Shown here one piece after another: positions 34,149-41,974 of a stretch of DNA of 64,000 nt. Location: contig UREY01000009.1 in the NCBI GenBank assembly GCA_900546915.1, forward strand, positions 5,634 to 69,633, in the 5' to 3' direction. The notes below the pieces were generated by a model. The model ran no database searches. It was not told where the DNA came from and saw only the letters and a list, made by a program, of their open reading frames with translations. The translations under genes were made by a program, and so were the position numbers. The stretch's first letter is position 1. The number at the start of each line of letters is the position of its first letter. Source of the stretch: an uncultured Eubacteriales bacterium. Lineage in GTDB: Bacteria > Bacillota > Clostridia > Oscillospirales > Oscillospiraceae.

Positions 34149-34529
34149 CTAGAGGTTCTGGGGCGGTACATTGAAGTACTCCACCCGGTCATACAGATCC
34201 GGAAATTGCGGCAGCGGGATCAGCTCCAAAGGCTGCAGGGTGATTACCCCGGCAAATACCTGGGCGTGATCCACCTGAATTTGTTCATAGTCGGGGTGCT
34301 GAACCCGAATGCTCACAGTCGTAAACGGCTGCCCCTGAAAATTAGGGTCCCGGCTCTCCGATGCGTCCGGCACCTGGACCGTAACCGGCTGAATCTGTCC
34401 GCTTTCGTTCGTCAGACGGGCCGCCAGGAGCGTTCCGTCATCGGATACAATGGCGACGGCCGCTCCGGGCACGGGAATCTGCGCGGTGGATGTATATACG
34501 TGAACCTGAATCGAACCTTCTGCAGGCAT
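34149..34529 (-). CDS. Small beta-sandwich (carboxypeptidase-regulatory-like) protein
   Basis: A 126-residue protein beginning MPAEGSIQVHVYTSTAQIPV, with alternating strands and motifs such as PGAAVAIVSDDGTLLAARLT that recall the prealbumin-like CarboxypepD_reg fold. It lies 11 bases upstream of the SpoIID-like gene, which it probably shares a transcript with. The enzymatic role is probably none; it may be a structural partner of the two PG-binding proteins. A GGAGGA stretch precedes the ATG. Confidence 0.65.
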   Translation of the reverse strand: MPAEGSIQVHVYTSTAQIPVPGAAVAIVSDDGTLLAARLTNESGQIQPVTVQVPDASESRDPNFQGQPFTTVSIRVQHPDYEQIQVDHAQVFAGVITLQPLELIPLPQFPDLYDRVEYFNVPPQNL

Positions 34530-34737
34530 AGCGCCCTCCTCCTTCCATAGACCGGCGTCTGCTTACCGGGCAGATTCCGGCATCAGTTCATTCTATGCAT
34601 CGGAGGAAAAACATGACAAAGGTCCGGCAGAAAATTTCTCTCCGCCTGCACAAAGCAGGGCAGGACCTCATAGACGGCACCGGCAAAAGCAACCGGCTAT
34701 TTCCCAGAGAAGTGCGCTGTACCCCCCCAACAAAATG

Positions 34738-34774
34738 AGGGACCGCAGCCAACTTTCGTTCCTCTGCGGTCCCT
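34738..34774 (-). terminator. Terminator of the 142-residue helical protein gene
   Basis: AGGGACCGCAG and CTGCGGTCCCT form an 11-base stem; on the minus strand TCATTTTG follows. The rest of the 264-base gap 34530-34793 shows no gene. Confidence 0.8.
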
Positions 34775-34793
34775 GCACGTCTCTTTCCTGTGT

Positions 34794-35222
34794 TTATAAA
34801 TAGGATTGCATTTGGCCCAAAGCCTCGGTTTCCAAATCCAGCAGGCGCTGCGCCAGGGTACTGACGGCAGTATCCTGGTACGGAAACTGATGCAGATTGG
34901 TCAGACCCTGAATCAGTCCCCGGGTACTGCCCTGCATCACCATAGCGGCAGCTTTGGAGTCTGCATTGCCGCGATTCAGCCGCATTCGGGAAACCATCCG
35001 GGAGCAGGCCCGGCTCACGGAGCCCAGCTGCTCTACCTGCCAATTTCTGCCATGGGCCAAATCCAGCGCCTCTTTGGCAATCTGATCGTAAATGACCACC
35101 TGCTTCTCCAAATTCTCCCGAAGAGAGGGACGAATCTGCGCTTCCAACACACACTGCAAGCCGGTCTTTCCCATTTGCGCCGTTTTTACCACGGAGCCTA
35201 ATATGTCTTTGCTGCTTTTCAT
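34794..35222 (-). CDS. Helical protein of unknown function (ferritin-like/DUF2383-like)
   Basis: A 142-residue, almost entirely helical protein (MKSSKDILGSVVKTAQMGKT start) with a segment VIYDQIAKEALDLAHGRNW that recalls four-helix ferritin-like families such as DUF2383. Clear di-iron ligands are not obvious. Single gene with its own terminator. Cellular role unknown. Confidence 0.6.
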   Translation of the reverse strand: MKSSKDILGSVVKTAQMGKTGLQCVLEAQIRPSLRENLEKQVVIYDQIAKEALDLAHGRNWQVEQLGSVSRACSRMVSRMRLNRGNADSKAAAMVMQGSTRGLIQGLTNLHQFPYQDTAVSTLAQRLLDLETEALGQMQSYL

Positions 35223-35343
35223 GTTGCATCACCCCATGTTAGGGTGCCCCGGAGAAAAAAAGCTATCCATGGTAAATTCCACCGTTCACAGAACCGGGGA
35301 CACGGAATAGACTATAGCGTGCTTGAAAGGGGTTGTAATGCTT

Positions 35344-37167
35344 ATGTGCGCAATTGCAGGAATTCTCGGTTCCGCCGGAGAAAAACGGGAAATTCTGGAA
35401 GCTATGATGAAAACCATGACCCGCCGCGGGCCGGACCAGTGGGGTATTTTCCAAAAGCGGGGCGTGAGCCTGCTCCATGCCCGGCTGGCTGTTGTGGATT
35501 TAGAAGGCGGACGCCAACCTATGGAGCTCCTGTTCCGGGGTACCCACTATCACATGGTGTATAATGGGGAATTGTATAATACGGAGGAGCTGCGCCGTCT
35601 TTTGAAATTGGATGGACATACTTTCCAGGGGCACTCCGACACGGAAGTGGTTCTCCACGCCTATGCACAGTGGGGAGAAAGCTGTGTGGAGCGGTTTAAC
35701 GGTATTTTTGCCTTTGCCGTCTGGGAGGAAGAGTCCGAGCGGCTGTTTTTGGCCCGGGACCGGATCGGCGTAAAGCCGCTGTTTTACACGCTCCGGGAAG
35801 GACGGTTTTTCTTTGCCTCGGAGCTGAAAACACTGCTGGCGCATCCGGCGGTACCGGCTCAGGTAGACGCCCAAGGCGTGGCGGAGATTATGCTGCTGGG
35901 TCCCGGACGGACCCCGGGCTGCGGCGTTTTCCGGGGTATCCGGGAAGTGGAGCCCGGCTGCTGCGGCTACTTTGACGGAAAAGAAGTCCGCCTGCGGCGG
36001 TATTGGCGCCTGGAAGACCGGGAGCATCGGGATACCTTTCCCCAAACGCTGGAGCATGTCCGTTCCCTCGTTACAGATGCCATCCGGCGCCAGCTGGTCT
36101 CCGATGTGCCGGTGTGCACCTTTCTTTCCGGCGGGTTGGATTCCAGTCTGATTTCTTCTGTCGCCGCCCGGGAGGAAGCAAAACAAGGACGGCGGCTGCA
36201 TACCTTTTCTGTGGATTACAAGGACAATGCCAAGTATTTTCACGCCGGGAAGTTTCAGCCCAACAGCGACCCGGAATTCATTGAAATCATGACCCAGTAT
36301 TTGGATACGGAGCATCACTGGGTCATTTTGGATACCCAAGAGCTGGCAGACGCCTTGTACGAGGCGGTGGAAGCCCGGGATCTTCCCGGCATGGCGGATG
36401 TAGACGCCTCTCTTCTGCTTTTGTGCCGGGCCATGAAGCCAACGGCAACCGTCGCCCTGTCCGGAGAGTGTGCAGACGAAATTTTCGGGGGGTATCCCTG
36501 GTACCGGGATCCGGAAGTCCGGGAGCGGGCGGGCTTCCCATGGGCCCAGTCCACTGCGTGGCGCAGTTCCTTCCTCTCAGACCCGTACAGAGCCGTCCTA
36601 GATCCGGAGTCCTACGTTTTTCGCCGGTATGAATCCACCTGCCAAGCCAGCGATGTCTTACCCGGCCAGAATGCCCAGGAGCGCCGGATGAAGGAAATGG
36701 TCAATCTCAACTTCCGCTGGTTTATGCAAACGCTCCTGGACCGGAAAGACCGAATGAGCATGTGGTCCGGACTGGAGGTACGGGTCCCCTTCTGCGACTA
36801 CCGCATCGCAGAGTATTTATACAGTGTGCCCTGGGAGCTGAAAGACTACGAAGGATATGAAAAGGGGCTTCTCCGCAGAGCCATGGAAGACTATCTGCCC
36901 CATGAGGTTTTATGGAGAAAGAAAAGCCCCTATCCCAAAACCCACAATCCTGCCTACCTGGCAGAGGTTTCCAAACGGCTGCAGGCGCTTTTGGATGCCG
37001 GCGACGCCCCGCTGTTTCAAATTGCCAACCGCCACGCCCTGGAGGATTTGCTCACTGCACAATATCCATGGCCCTGGTATGGGCAGCTGATGAATACGCC
37101 CCAGACCATCGCATACATGCTTCAGGTCAACCATTGGATGGAGACGTATCGGGTAGAGCTGGTGTGA
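35344..37167 (+). CDS. asnB: Asparagine synthetase B (glutamine-hydrolysing)
   Basis: A 607-residue enzyme making asparagine from aspartate, glutamine and ATP. The N-terminal glutaminase begins MCAIAGILGS, with the nucleophile Cys2 exposed after Met removal. Motifs include RRGPDQWG and FRGTHYHMVYNGELYN. The synthetase domain has the PP-loop FLSGGLDSSLIS at about residue 260. The ATG at 35344 is chosen because it puts Cys second; ATG 35338 and TTG 35323 are in frame and nearer the AAAGGGG site, so the real start should be checked. Confidence 0.95.
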   Translation: MCAIAGILGSAGEKREILEAMMKTMTRRGPDQWGIFQKRGVSLLHARLAVVDLEGGRQPMELLFRGTHYHMVYNGELYNTEELRRLLKLDGHTFQGHSDTEVVLHAYAQWGESCVERFNGIFAFAVWEEESERLFLARDRIGVKPLFYTLREGRFFFASELKTLLAHPAVPAQVDAQGVAEIMLLGPGRTPGCGVFRGIREVEPGCCGYFDGKEVRLRRYWRLEDREHRDTFPQTLEHVRSLVTDAIRRQLVSDVPVCTFLSGGLDSSLISSVAAREEAKQGRRLHTFSVDYKDNAKYFHAGKFQPNSDPEFIEIMTQYLDTEHHWVILDTQELADALYEAVEARDLPGMADVDASLLLLCRAMKPTATVALSGECADEIFGGYPWYRDPEVRERAGFPWAQSTAWRSSFLSDPYRAVLDPESYVFRRYESTCQASDVLPGQNAQERRMKEMVNLNFRWFMQTLLDRKDRMSMWSGLEVRVPFCDYRIAEYLYSVPWELKDYEGYEKGLLRRAMEDYLPHEVLWRKKSPYPKTHNPAYLAEVSKRLQALLDAGDAPLFQIANRHALEDLLTAQYPWPWYGQLMNTPQTIAYMLQVNHWMETYRVELV

Positions 37168-37241
37168 GCCGGGGAATTTAACCGCAACTTTACCGTGGCA
37201 AGCATGCCGATTTTACGCAAACTGTGATAGACTAGAGCCGG

Positions 37242-37350
37242 TGAGAGGGAAATCCCTTCGTTTGGGATTGGCGCTGCAGGATCGCTTCTTCGGAAAGCGT
37301 CCCTCTGTATGACGCTGCAGCGCCGGGTATCCCCGGCAAAACCGGGGCTT
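37242..37350 (+). ncRNA. Candidate structured RNA or 3' UTR element downstream of asnB
   Basis: The 342-base gap between asnB and the convergent bactofilin-like gene holds three strong stems before a terminator: AATCCC/GGGATT (37251-37269), GGCGCTGCAG/CTGCAGCGCC (37270-37324, with an inner CGCTT/AAGCG) and CCCCGG/CCGGGG (37331-37347). GAGGGA near 37245 could also pair with TCCCTC near 37300. I do not recognise a known class; it lacks SRP, tmRNA, RNase P and T-box marks. It may be an independent small RNA or simply the asnB 3' UTR. Confidence 0.35.
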
Positions 37351-37410
37351 GTATCTGCCAATTTTCTACGCGCTGCTATGCGTTTTTCATCTTCTTCCTC
37401 CCTGTGGGGA

Positions 37411-37451
37411 AAAGGACTCACAAAACCAAGGAGTTTTATGAGTCCTTTTTT
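37411..37451. terminator. Bidirectional terminator
   Basis: AAAGGACTCA (37411-37420) pairs with TGAGTCCTTT (37439-37448), extended inside by AAAAC/GTTTT, with T-runs on both strands. Shared by the asnB side and the convergent minus-strand operon. Confidence 0.92.
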
Positions 37452-37509
37452 CTATTTCCCTGCAGAAACAAGCCCCGCAGCTGTGCGGCCATACGGCTGT
37501 CTGTCGAGC

Positions 37510-38277
37510 CTAAAGCTTGACCGCCTGTCCCACGGTGCCGGGATGAGCCTGAAGCGTCTGCGTGTACTCCACCCGGTCGATCTTACAGCCCTCGCCGATG
37601 ACGACCTGTTTTCCCCGAACGACCTGGGCTGTGGTATACTCCAGCTCCACCCGGTCACCTTCGATCGACGTAGTCTCCAGGCACGTGGAGCGGTTGATGG
37701 AAAAACCAAAGATGCGAATAGCGTTGCGATTTCCCTGTACAATAATGGTGCTGCCGCCGATATCTCCAATGCGGGAAAGGCCTCCGGCGCTGATTTCCAC
37801 CGTCTCCGCATTGAGCAAGCCCGAAACGTCCGTCTTACCACTGAGCCGGACATACTCCGCCTCCAGGTCGCCTTGAACTTGACAGGCCCCGGAAGCGCGA
37901 AAGTCCCGGCAATGCACCCCCTGCTCTGCCTGGAAGGCGCCGGAAATCCGAAAGTCCCCGCCTGCTACCTTTCCCTTCGCATGGAAACTACCGGAGCAAT
38001 GGATTTCCTGAGCTTGAATGGCGCCTGTACAGGAAAAAGAGCCGGAGGTGGACAGCTTCTCCCGGCAGTCCAGACTGCCTTCCACCTTCGCCGCGCCGGA
38101 ACAATCCACTGTCTGGGCAACCACATCCCCTGCCACCTTGCCGGAACCGGAGCAAGCCAGACGATCACATTTCACGCTGCCCTGAATTTTTCCGGAGCCG
38201 CTGATGGATACCTTCCCGTACTCTCCGCCCGGCATAACCGAACTTCCGCTGATTTTCATGTCAATTTTGTCGCTCAT
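37510..38277 (-). CDS. Bactofilin/YhbE-type polymer-forming protein
   Basis: A 255-residue protein built of short beta-helix repeats with regularly spaced G-S-G and Cys, such as GKVSISGSGKIQGSVKCDRL and CSGSFHAKGKVAGGDFRISG. This is typical of the bactofilin-like YhbE/YhbF family. It probably polymerises in the cytoplasm. It is coupled to the DUF4004 regulator gene (ATGA overlap), the yhbD-yhbE arrangement known in Bacillus. Confidence 0.82.
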   Translation of the reverse strand: MSDKIDMKISGSSVMPGGEYGKVSISGSGKIQGSVKCDRLACSGSGKVAGDVVAQTVDCSGAAKVEGSLDCREKLSTSGSFSCTGAIQAQEIHCSGSFHAKGKVAGGDFRISGAFQAEQGVHCRDFRASGACQVQGDLEAEYVRLSGKTDVSGLLNAETVEISAGGLSRIGDIGGSTIIVQGNRNAIRIFGFSINRSTCLETTSIEGDRVELEYTTAQVVRGKQVVIGEGCKIDRVEYTQTLQAHPGTVGQAVKL

Positions 38278-38660
38278 AGTGGCGCCTCCTTTAAAAATTC
38301 CAAAATGCTGGTTTCCTGTTCCCCATCTGTCAGACAGGCCTGCCGGATTTCCTCCACGTTAAAATCCCGCCGCCCAAACCGGTCCTCGAGAATCAGCCGG
38401 CGGGCAGAACGGCGCTGCTGCTGCTGTCCGGCCAACTCAGCAGCCAATTTCTCCAAGGGCGTTCCGTCCGGCCGGGAGAGAATCAGCTCCACACGAGGAC
38501 AAATCTGATCCCGCCGGAAAAACGTCTCCTGTCCGGTGGAGGTGGATTTACGAATAAACCACGCCTCCGGTATCAGACCCATCCGCTTCCAACGGTACAG
38601 TGCGCCGTAGGAGATGCTGTACTTTTCCAGAACCTCCTTTTTGGAAATCAGGTCTTCCAT
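38274..38660 (-). CDS. DUF4004 (YhbD-like) regulator
   Basis: A 128-residue protein starting MEDLISKKEVLEKYSISYGA with LYRWKRMGLIPEAWFIRKST, the YhbD/DUF4004 signature, a MerR-like helix-turn-helix. A Gln run follows (AGQQQQRRSAR). It is first in the operon with the bactofilin-like gene and probably binds the palindromes in its own promoter. Confidence 0.85.
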   Translation of the reverse strand: MEDLISKKEVLEKYSISYGALYRWKRMGLIPEAWFIRKSTSTGQETFFRRDQICPRVELILSRPDGTPLEKLAAELAGQQQQRRSARRLILEDRFGRRDFNVEEIRQACLTDGEQETSILEFLKEAPL

Positions 38661-38672
38661 CGAGCCCCCTCC

Positions 38673-38720
38673 TTAACATTGTTATGCACGGATTTTAACA
38701 TAACACTGTTAATATGTCAA
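38673..38720 (-). promoter_or_regulatory. Promoter with two TAACAnTGTTA operators for the DUF4004/bactofilin operon
   Basis: On the minus strand TTGACA (38715-38720), 17 bases and TAAAAT (38692-38697). One perfect palindrome, TAACAGTGTTA (about 38701-38711), fills the spacer; a second, TAACAATGTTA (about 38674-38684), lies just past the -10 box, with centres 27 bases apart. The two together form a larger inverted repeat with 14-base arms (38673-38686 and 38699-38712). Confidence 0.88.
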
Positions 38721-38763
38721 GGGGGATTTTCGGAAATTTTTTCAAAACCGGCTTCACAACATA

Positions 38764-38800
38764 TTGACATACTCATCTTCAAAAGCTACAATATCTTGTA
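38764..38800 (+). promoter_or_regulatory. nrdJ: nrdJ promoter with dyad over the -10 box
   Basis: TTGACA (38764-38769), 17 bases, TACAAT (38787-38792). The -10 box is the left half of TACAATATCTTGTA (38787-38800), a dyad with partial likeness to an NrdR box (ACA-AT-AT-T-GTGT type). Only one copy is seen, whereas NrdR sites usually come in pairs. Confidence 0.75.
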
Positions 38801-38825
38801 TTCACACATTGGGAGGTAGCACGTC

Positions 38826-41021
38826 ATGCAGATTACGCCAAGCGCAAAGGCCGTGTTGGAAAAGCGGTATCTCATGCGGGACGCAGAAGGACGTCCTATA
38901 GAAACCGTGGAGGATATGTTTCGCCGGGTTGCCGACGCCGTCGCCCAGGCCGACGCAGCCTACGGCGGCAATGTTTCCCGCTCCGCCGAGGAATTTTATC
39001 AGATGATGACCCAGCTGGAGTTTCTCCCCAACTCCCCCACCCTGATGAATGCAGGCCGCCCCCTGGGGCAATTGTCCGCCTGTTTTGTTCTGCCGGTGGG
39101 AGATTCCATGGAAGAGATTTTTGAATCGGTGAAAAACGCCGCTCTGATTCACAAATCCGGCGGCGGAACGGGATTTGCTTTCTCACGCCTTCGCCCCAAG
39201 GGGGCTGCCGTGAATTCCACCGGCGGCGTTGCCTCCGGCCCCGTATCCTTTATGCGGGTATTCAACGCCGCCACCGAGGCGGTCAAGCAGGGCGGTACGC
39301 GCCGCGGCGCCAATATGGGGATTCTGCGGGTGGATCATCCGGATATTCTGGAGTTCATCCAGTGCAAAAACGATACCAGTCAAATCACCAATTTCAATAT
39401 CTCCGTCGGCATCACCGAGGCGTTTATGCAGGCGGTGGAGGCCGGGCAGGACTACGATCTGATCCATCCCACCACCGGCTGCGTCGCCGGCCGGTTGTCC
39501 GCCCGTGCGGTGTTGGAAGCCATTGTGTGCTCCGCCTGGCAAACCGGCGAACCGGGCATCATTTTCCTGGACCGGTTGAATCGGGACAATCCCATCCCCA
39601 CGCAAGGGCAGATTGAGAGCACCAACCCCTGCGGAGAGCAGCCCCTTCTTCCCTACGAAAGCTGTAATCTAGGTTCTATCAACCTGGCTGCGCATCTGCG
39701 CCGGACGGAGAACGGCTGGGCGCTGGATGAGGAGCATCTCATCCAAACCGTTCACCGCGCCGTGCATTTTTTGGATAATGTCATCGATATCAACCGCTAC
39801 CCCCTGCCCCAGATTGCCGAAACCACTTTGGCTTCCCGAAAAATCGGACTGGGCGTCATGGGCTTTGGGGACATGCTCCTGCGTCTGGGGATTGCCTACA
39901 ACAGCACCCGGGGTGTGGATCTGGCCCATCAGATCATGAATCTGATCCAGACCGAGGGGCACCAAGCCAGTGCGCGCCTGGCCGAAATCCGCGGCCCGTT
40001 TCCCCTGTTCCGGCAGAGCGTCTATGCCGACGCAACGCCGCTGCGGAACGCCACCGTTACAACCATCGCCCCCACCGGAACCCTGAGCATCATTGCCGGC
40101 GTCTCCTCCGGCGTAGAGCCCGTATTTGCCTATGCGTATATTCGAAACATCATGGACGGCACCCAATTTGTGGAAACCAACGCCATTTTGCGGCAAACCC
40201 TGGAAGAAGCCGGTATTTGTAGCGACGCCTTGCTGAAAGAAATCGCACGGCAGGGCAGCTTAACCCATGTAGCGGGGATTCCCCGGGAAATTCGGGACGT
40301 CTTTGTCTGTGCCCACGACGTCTCCCCCACCTGGCACGTACAAATGCAGGCCGCTTTCCAGGCTCATACGGACAACGCCGTTTCCAAAACCGTGAACTTC
40401 CCCCATTCCGCCACCAAAGAAGAGGTCGAGGAGGTTTATCGTCTGGCCTGGAAGCTGGGCTGCAAGGGCATCACCATCTATCGGGACGGCAGCCGGAACG
40501 AACAGGTCCTGAACATGGGCACCGCCTCCCAAACCCCAGCGGCTGCACCCGCCTACGGCACTCTGAAGCCCCGTCCCCGCCCCGCCGTCACAGCCGGATA
40601 TACGGAAAAGGTTCGGATCGGGTGCGGCAATCTGTATATTACGGTAAATTCCGACGAAAACGGCATCTGTGAAGTCTTCACCAACACGGGAAAATCCGGC
40701 GGCTGTCCCAGCCAAAGCGAAGCCACCGCCCGCCTGGTTTCTATCGCCATTCGCAGCGGCGTGGATCCTCAGGAGATTATTCACCAGCTAAAGGGAATCC
40801 GCTGTCCCTCCACCATTCGGCAGCCTGGGCTGGCCGTCACCTCCTGTCCCGACGCCATTGCCAAGGTTTTGGAGAAAGTATGGAACACCCAGACAGGCGA
40901 AACGCCGTTGCCGGCCGGAAGCGCCGCCAGCGGACGGTTTTGCCCGGAGTGCGGCGAGCCGCTGGAGCATGAAGGCGGCTGCGTCATCTGCCGCTCCTGC
41001 GGCTATTCCCGTTGCGGTTAA
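38826..41021 (+). CDS. nrdJ: Adenosylcobalamin-dependent (class II) ribonucleotide reductase
   Basis: A 731-residue class II reductase that uses coenzyme B12 to make deoxynucleotides. The redox Cys86 lies in GQLSACFVLPVGDSMEEIFE and the active-site Cys269 in ESTNPCGEQPLLPYESCNLG. The C-terminus has Cys pairs (CPECGEPLEHEGGC and CRSCGYSRCG) for electron delivery or zinc. GGGAGG precedes the ATG. It has its own promoter and terminator. Class II needs neither oxygen nor a separate activase. Confidence 0.96.
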   Translation: MQITPSAKAVLEKRYLMRDAEGRPIETVEDMFRRVADAVAQADAAYGGNVSRSAEEFYQMMTQLEFLPNSPTLMNAGRPLGQLSACFVLPVGDSMEEIFESVKNAALIHKSGGGTGFAFSRLRPKGAAVNSTGGVASGPVSFMRVFNAATEAVKQGGTRRGANMGILRVDHPDILEFIQCKNDTSQITNFNISVGITEAFMQAVEAGQDYDLIHPTTGCVAGRLSARAVLEAIVCSAWQTGEPGIIFLDRLNRDNPIPTQGQIESTNPCGEQPLLPYESCNLGSINLAAHLRRTENGWALDEEHLIQTVHRAVHFLDNVIDINRYPLPQIAETTLASRKIGLGVMGFGDMLLRLGIAYNSTRGVDLAHQIMNLIQTEGHQASARLAEIRGPFPLFRQSVYADATPLRNATVTTIAPTGTLSIIAGVSSGVEPVFAYAYIRNIMDGTQFVETNAILRQTLEEAGICSDALLKEIARQGSLTHVAGIPREIRDVFVCAHDVSPTWHVQMQAAFQAHTDNAVSKTVNFPHSATKEEVEEVYRLAWKLGCKGITIYRDGSRNEQVLNMGTASQTPAAAPAYGTLKPRPRPAVTAGYTEKVRIGCGNLYITVNSDENGICEVFTNTGKSGGCPSQSEATARLVSIAIRSGVDPQEIIHQLKGIRCPSTIRQPGLAVTSCPDAIAKVLEKVWNTQTGETPLPAGSAASGRFCPECGEPLEHEGGCVICRSCGYSRCG

Positions 41022-41042
41022 AAGAATCTACGAAATCGCGCC

Positions 41043-41090
41043 AAAAAAGGCCTGCTGCAAGAGGAGCTCCCCTCTGACAGCAGGCCTTTT
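41043..41090. terminator. Bidirectional terminator between nrdJ and the CDP-alcohol transferase gene
   Basis: AAAAGGCCTGCTG and CAGCAGGCCTTTT form a 13-base stem with A and T runs on both sides. Confidence 0.93.
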
Positions 41091-41099
41091 CTACCGAGA

Positions 41100-41666
41100 T
41101 CAAATATCCTGTACCTTTTTATTCTTTCCAAAATAAGCCATAAAATAGTCTGCAAAGGACAACAGCATAGCCACAACGCAAAGGGCCACCAGCAAGCTTA
41201 ACGCACCGGATGAGACCTCCGGAAAAAGTACCAGGATGATCATGCTGACAAACAAAATCGTCGTGCAAATTTTTCCGCTCATGAGCGCGCCGCCCAACAT
41301 CTTTTTCCGCCGCAAATTCACAATTCCCATCACCAGCATGAAGCCTTCCTTTGCGACAAACAGCGCCAGCACATACCACAATACAGGATGCCGTACTGCC
41401 AGACAAACCAGCAGCGTGCATTGCGTGGCCTTGTCCGCCACCGGATCCAGAATTTTTCCCAGATTGGTGATCATATGAAACCGTCTGGCAATCTTCCCAT
41501 CCACCATGTCGGTCAGTGTGGAGACAGCCAAAACACCTGCCGCCAACCAATAATCCGACGGATTTTCCGCCCGGAGAAACAGCACGGTATATACCGGAAT
41601 CAGCAGCAGCCGGAACAAACTCAATATGTTGGGAATGCTAAAAATTTCCTTTTTCCAATTGTGCAT
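41100..41666 (-). CDS. CDP-alcohol phosphatidyltransferase (PgsA-like)
   Basis: A 188-residue membrane protein with the family motif DGKIARRFHMITNLGKILDP continuing VADK (D-G-x2-A-R-x8-G-x3-D-x3-D), needed for metal binding and transfer of a phosphatidyl group from CDP-diacylglycerol. The N-terminus IPNILSLFRLLLIPVY is typical of phosphatidylglycerophosphate synthases. Five to six hydrophobic segments. The exact acceptor is not certain; it may be a second copy beside the housekeeping pgsA. Confidence 0.88.
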   Translation of the reverse strand: MHNWKKEIFSIPNILSLFRLLLIPVYTVLFLRAENPSDYWLAAGVLAVSTLTDMVDGKIARRFHMITNLGKILDPVADKATQCTLLVCLAVRHPVLWYVLALFVAKEGFMLVMGIVNLRRKKMLGGALMSGKICTTILFVSMIILVLFPEVSSGALSLLVALCVVAMLLSFADYFMAYFGKNKKVQDI

Positions 41667-41752
41667 GGTAGATGAACGCTCCTTGCCTTGTTGTTGTCAT
41701 CATATCACTCCCGGGCCGGAATGTCAATGAACGGCAAGAAACAACCATCAAA

Positions 41753-41769
41753 ATTAAGGAACCCTTAAT
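41753..41769. repeat. Short inverted repeat in the 41667-41974 gap
   Basis: ATTAAGG and CCTTAAT with a three-base AAC loop. It sits about 90 bases upstream of the CDP-alcohol transferase gene (minus) and 130 bases before the GH20 promoter. It could be an operator for either; nothing else than the GH20 promoter is seen in this 308-base gap. Confidence 0.4.
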
Positions 41770-41895
41770 CCTCCGTCTTTCCGTCTTCCTGCATTGCGTG
41801 CTCCTTCCAGCCGACGCAGATCGACGCGCTGCCGGGAGGCTTTTTCATGAGCTTCCTTGTCCCAATGGTTTTCCGGATCCGAGAGAAAGTCTCGA

Positions 41896-41924
41896 TTGAC
41901 TATTTCTGCCAAATAAGGTACACT
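41896..41924 (+). promoter_or_regulatory. Promoter of the GH20 gene
   Basis: TTGACT (41896-41901), 17 bases, TACACT (41919-41924), 50 bases before the ATG. Confidence 0.75.
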
Positions 41925-41974
41925 GACCTTGCCGGACCCACAGCGCCGGCGCGCATAAGAAGGAGGAACAAACC

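Noticed and set aside
37240..37350. T-box, SRP RNA, tmRNA or RNase P RNA downstream of asnB
   Set aside because: None of their conserved sequence blocks is present; kept only as an unclassified structured region.
38787..38800. Firm NrdR regulation of nrdJ
   Set aside because: Only a single partial box is seen where paired boxes are normal; recorded as a dyad only.
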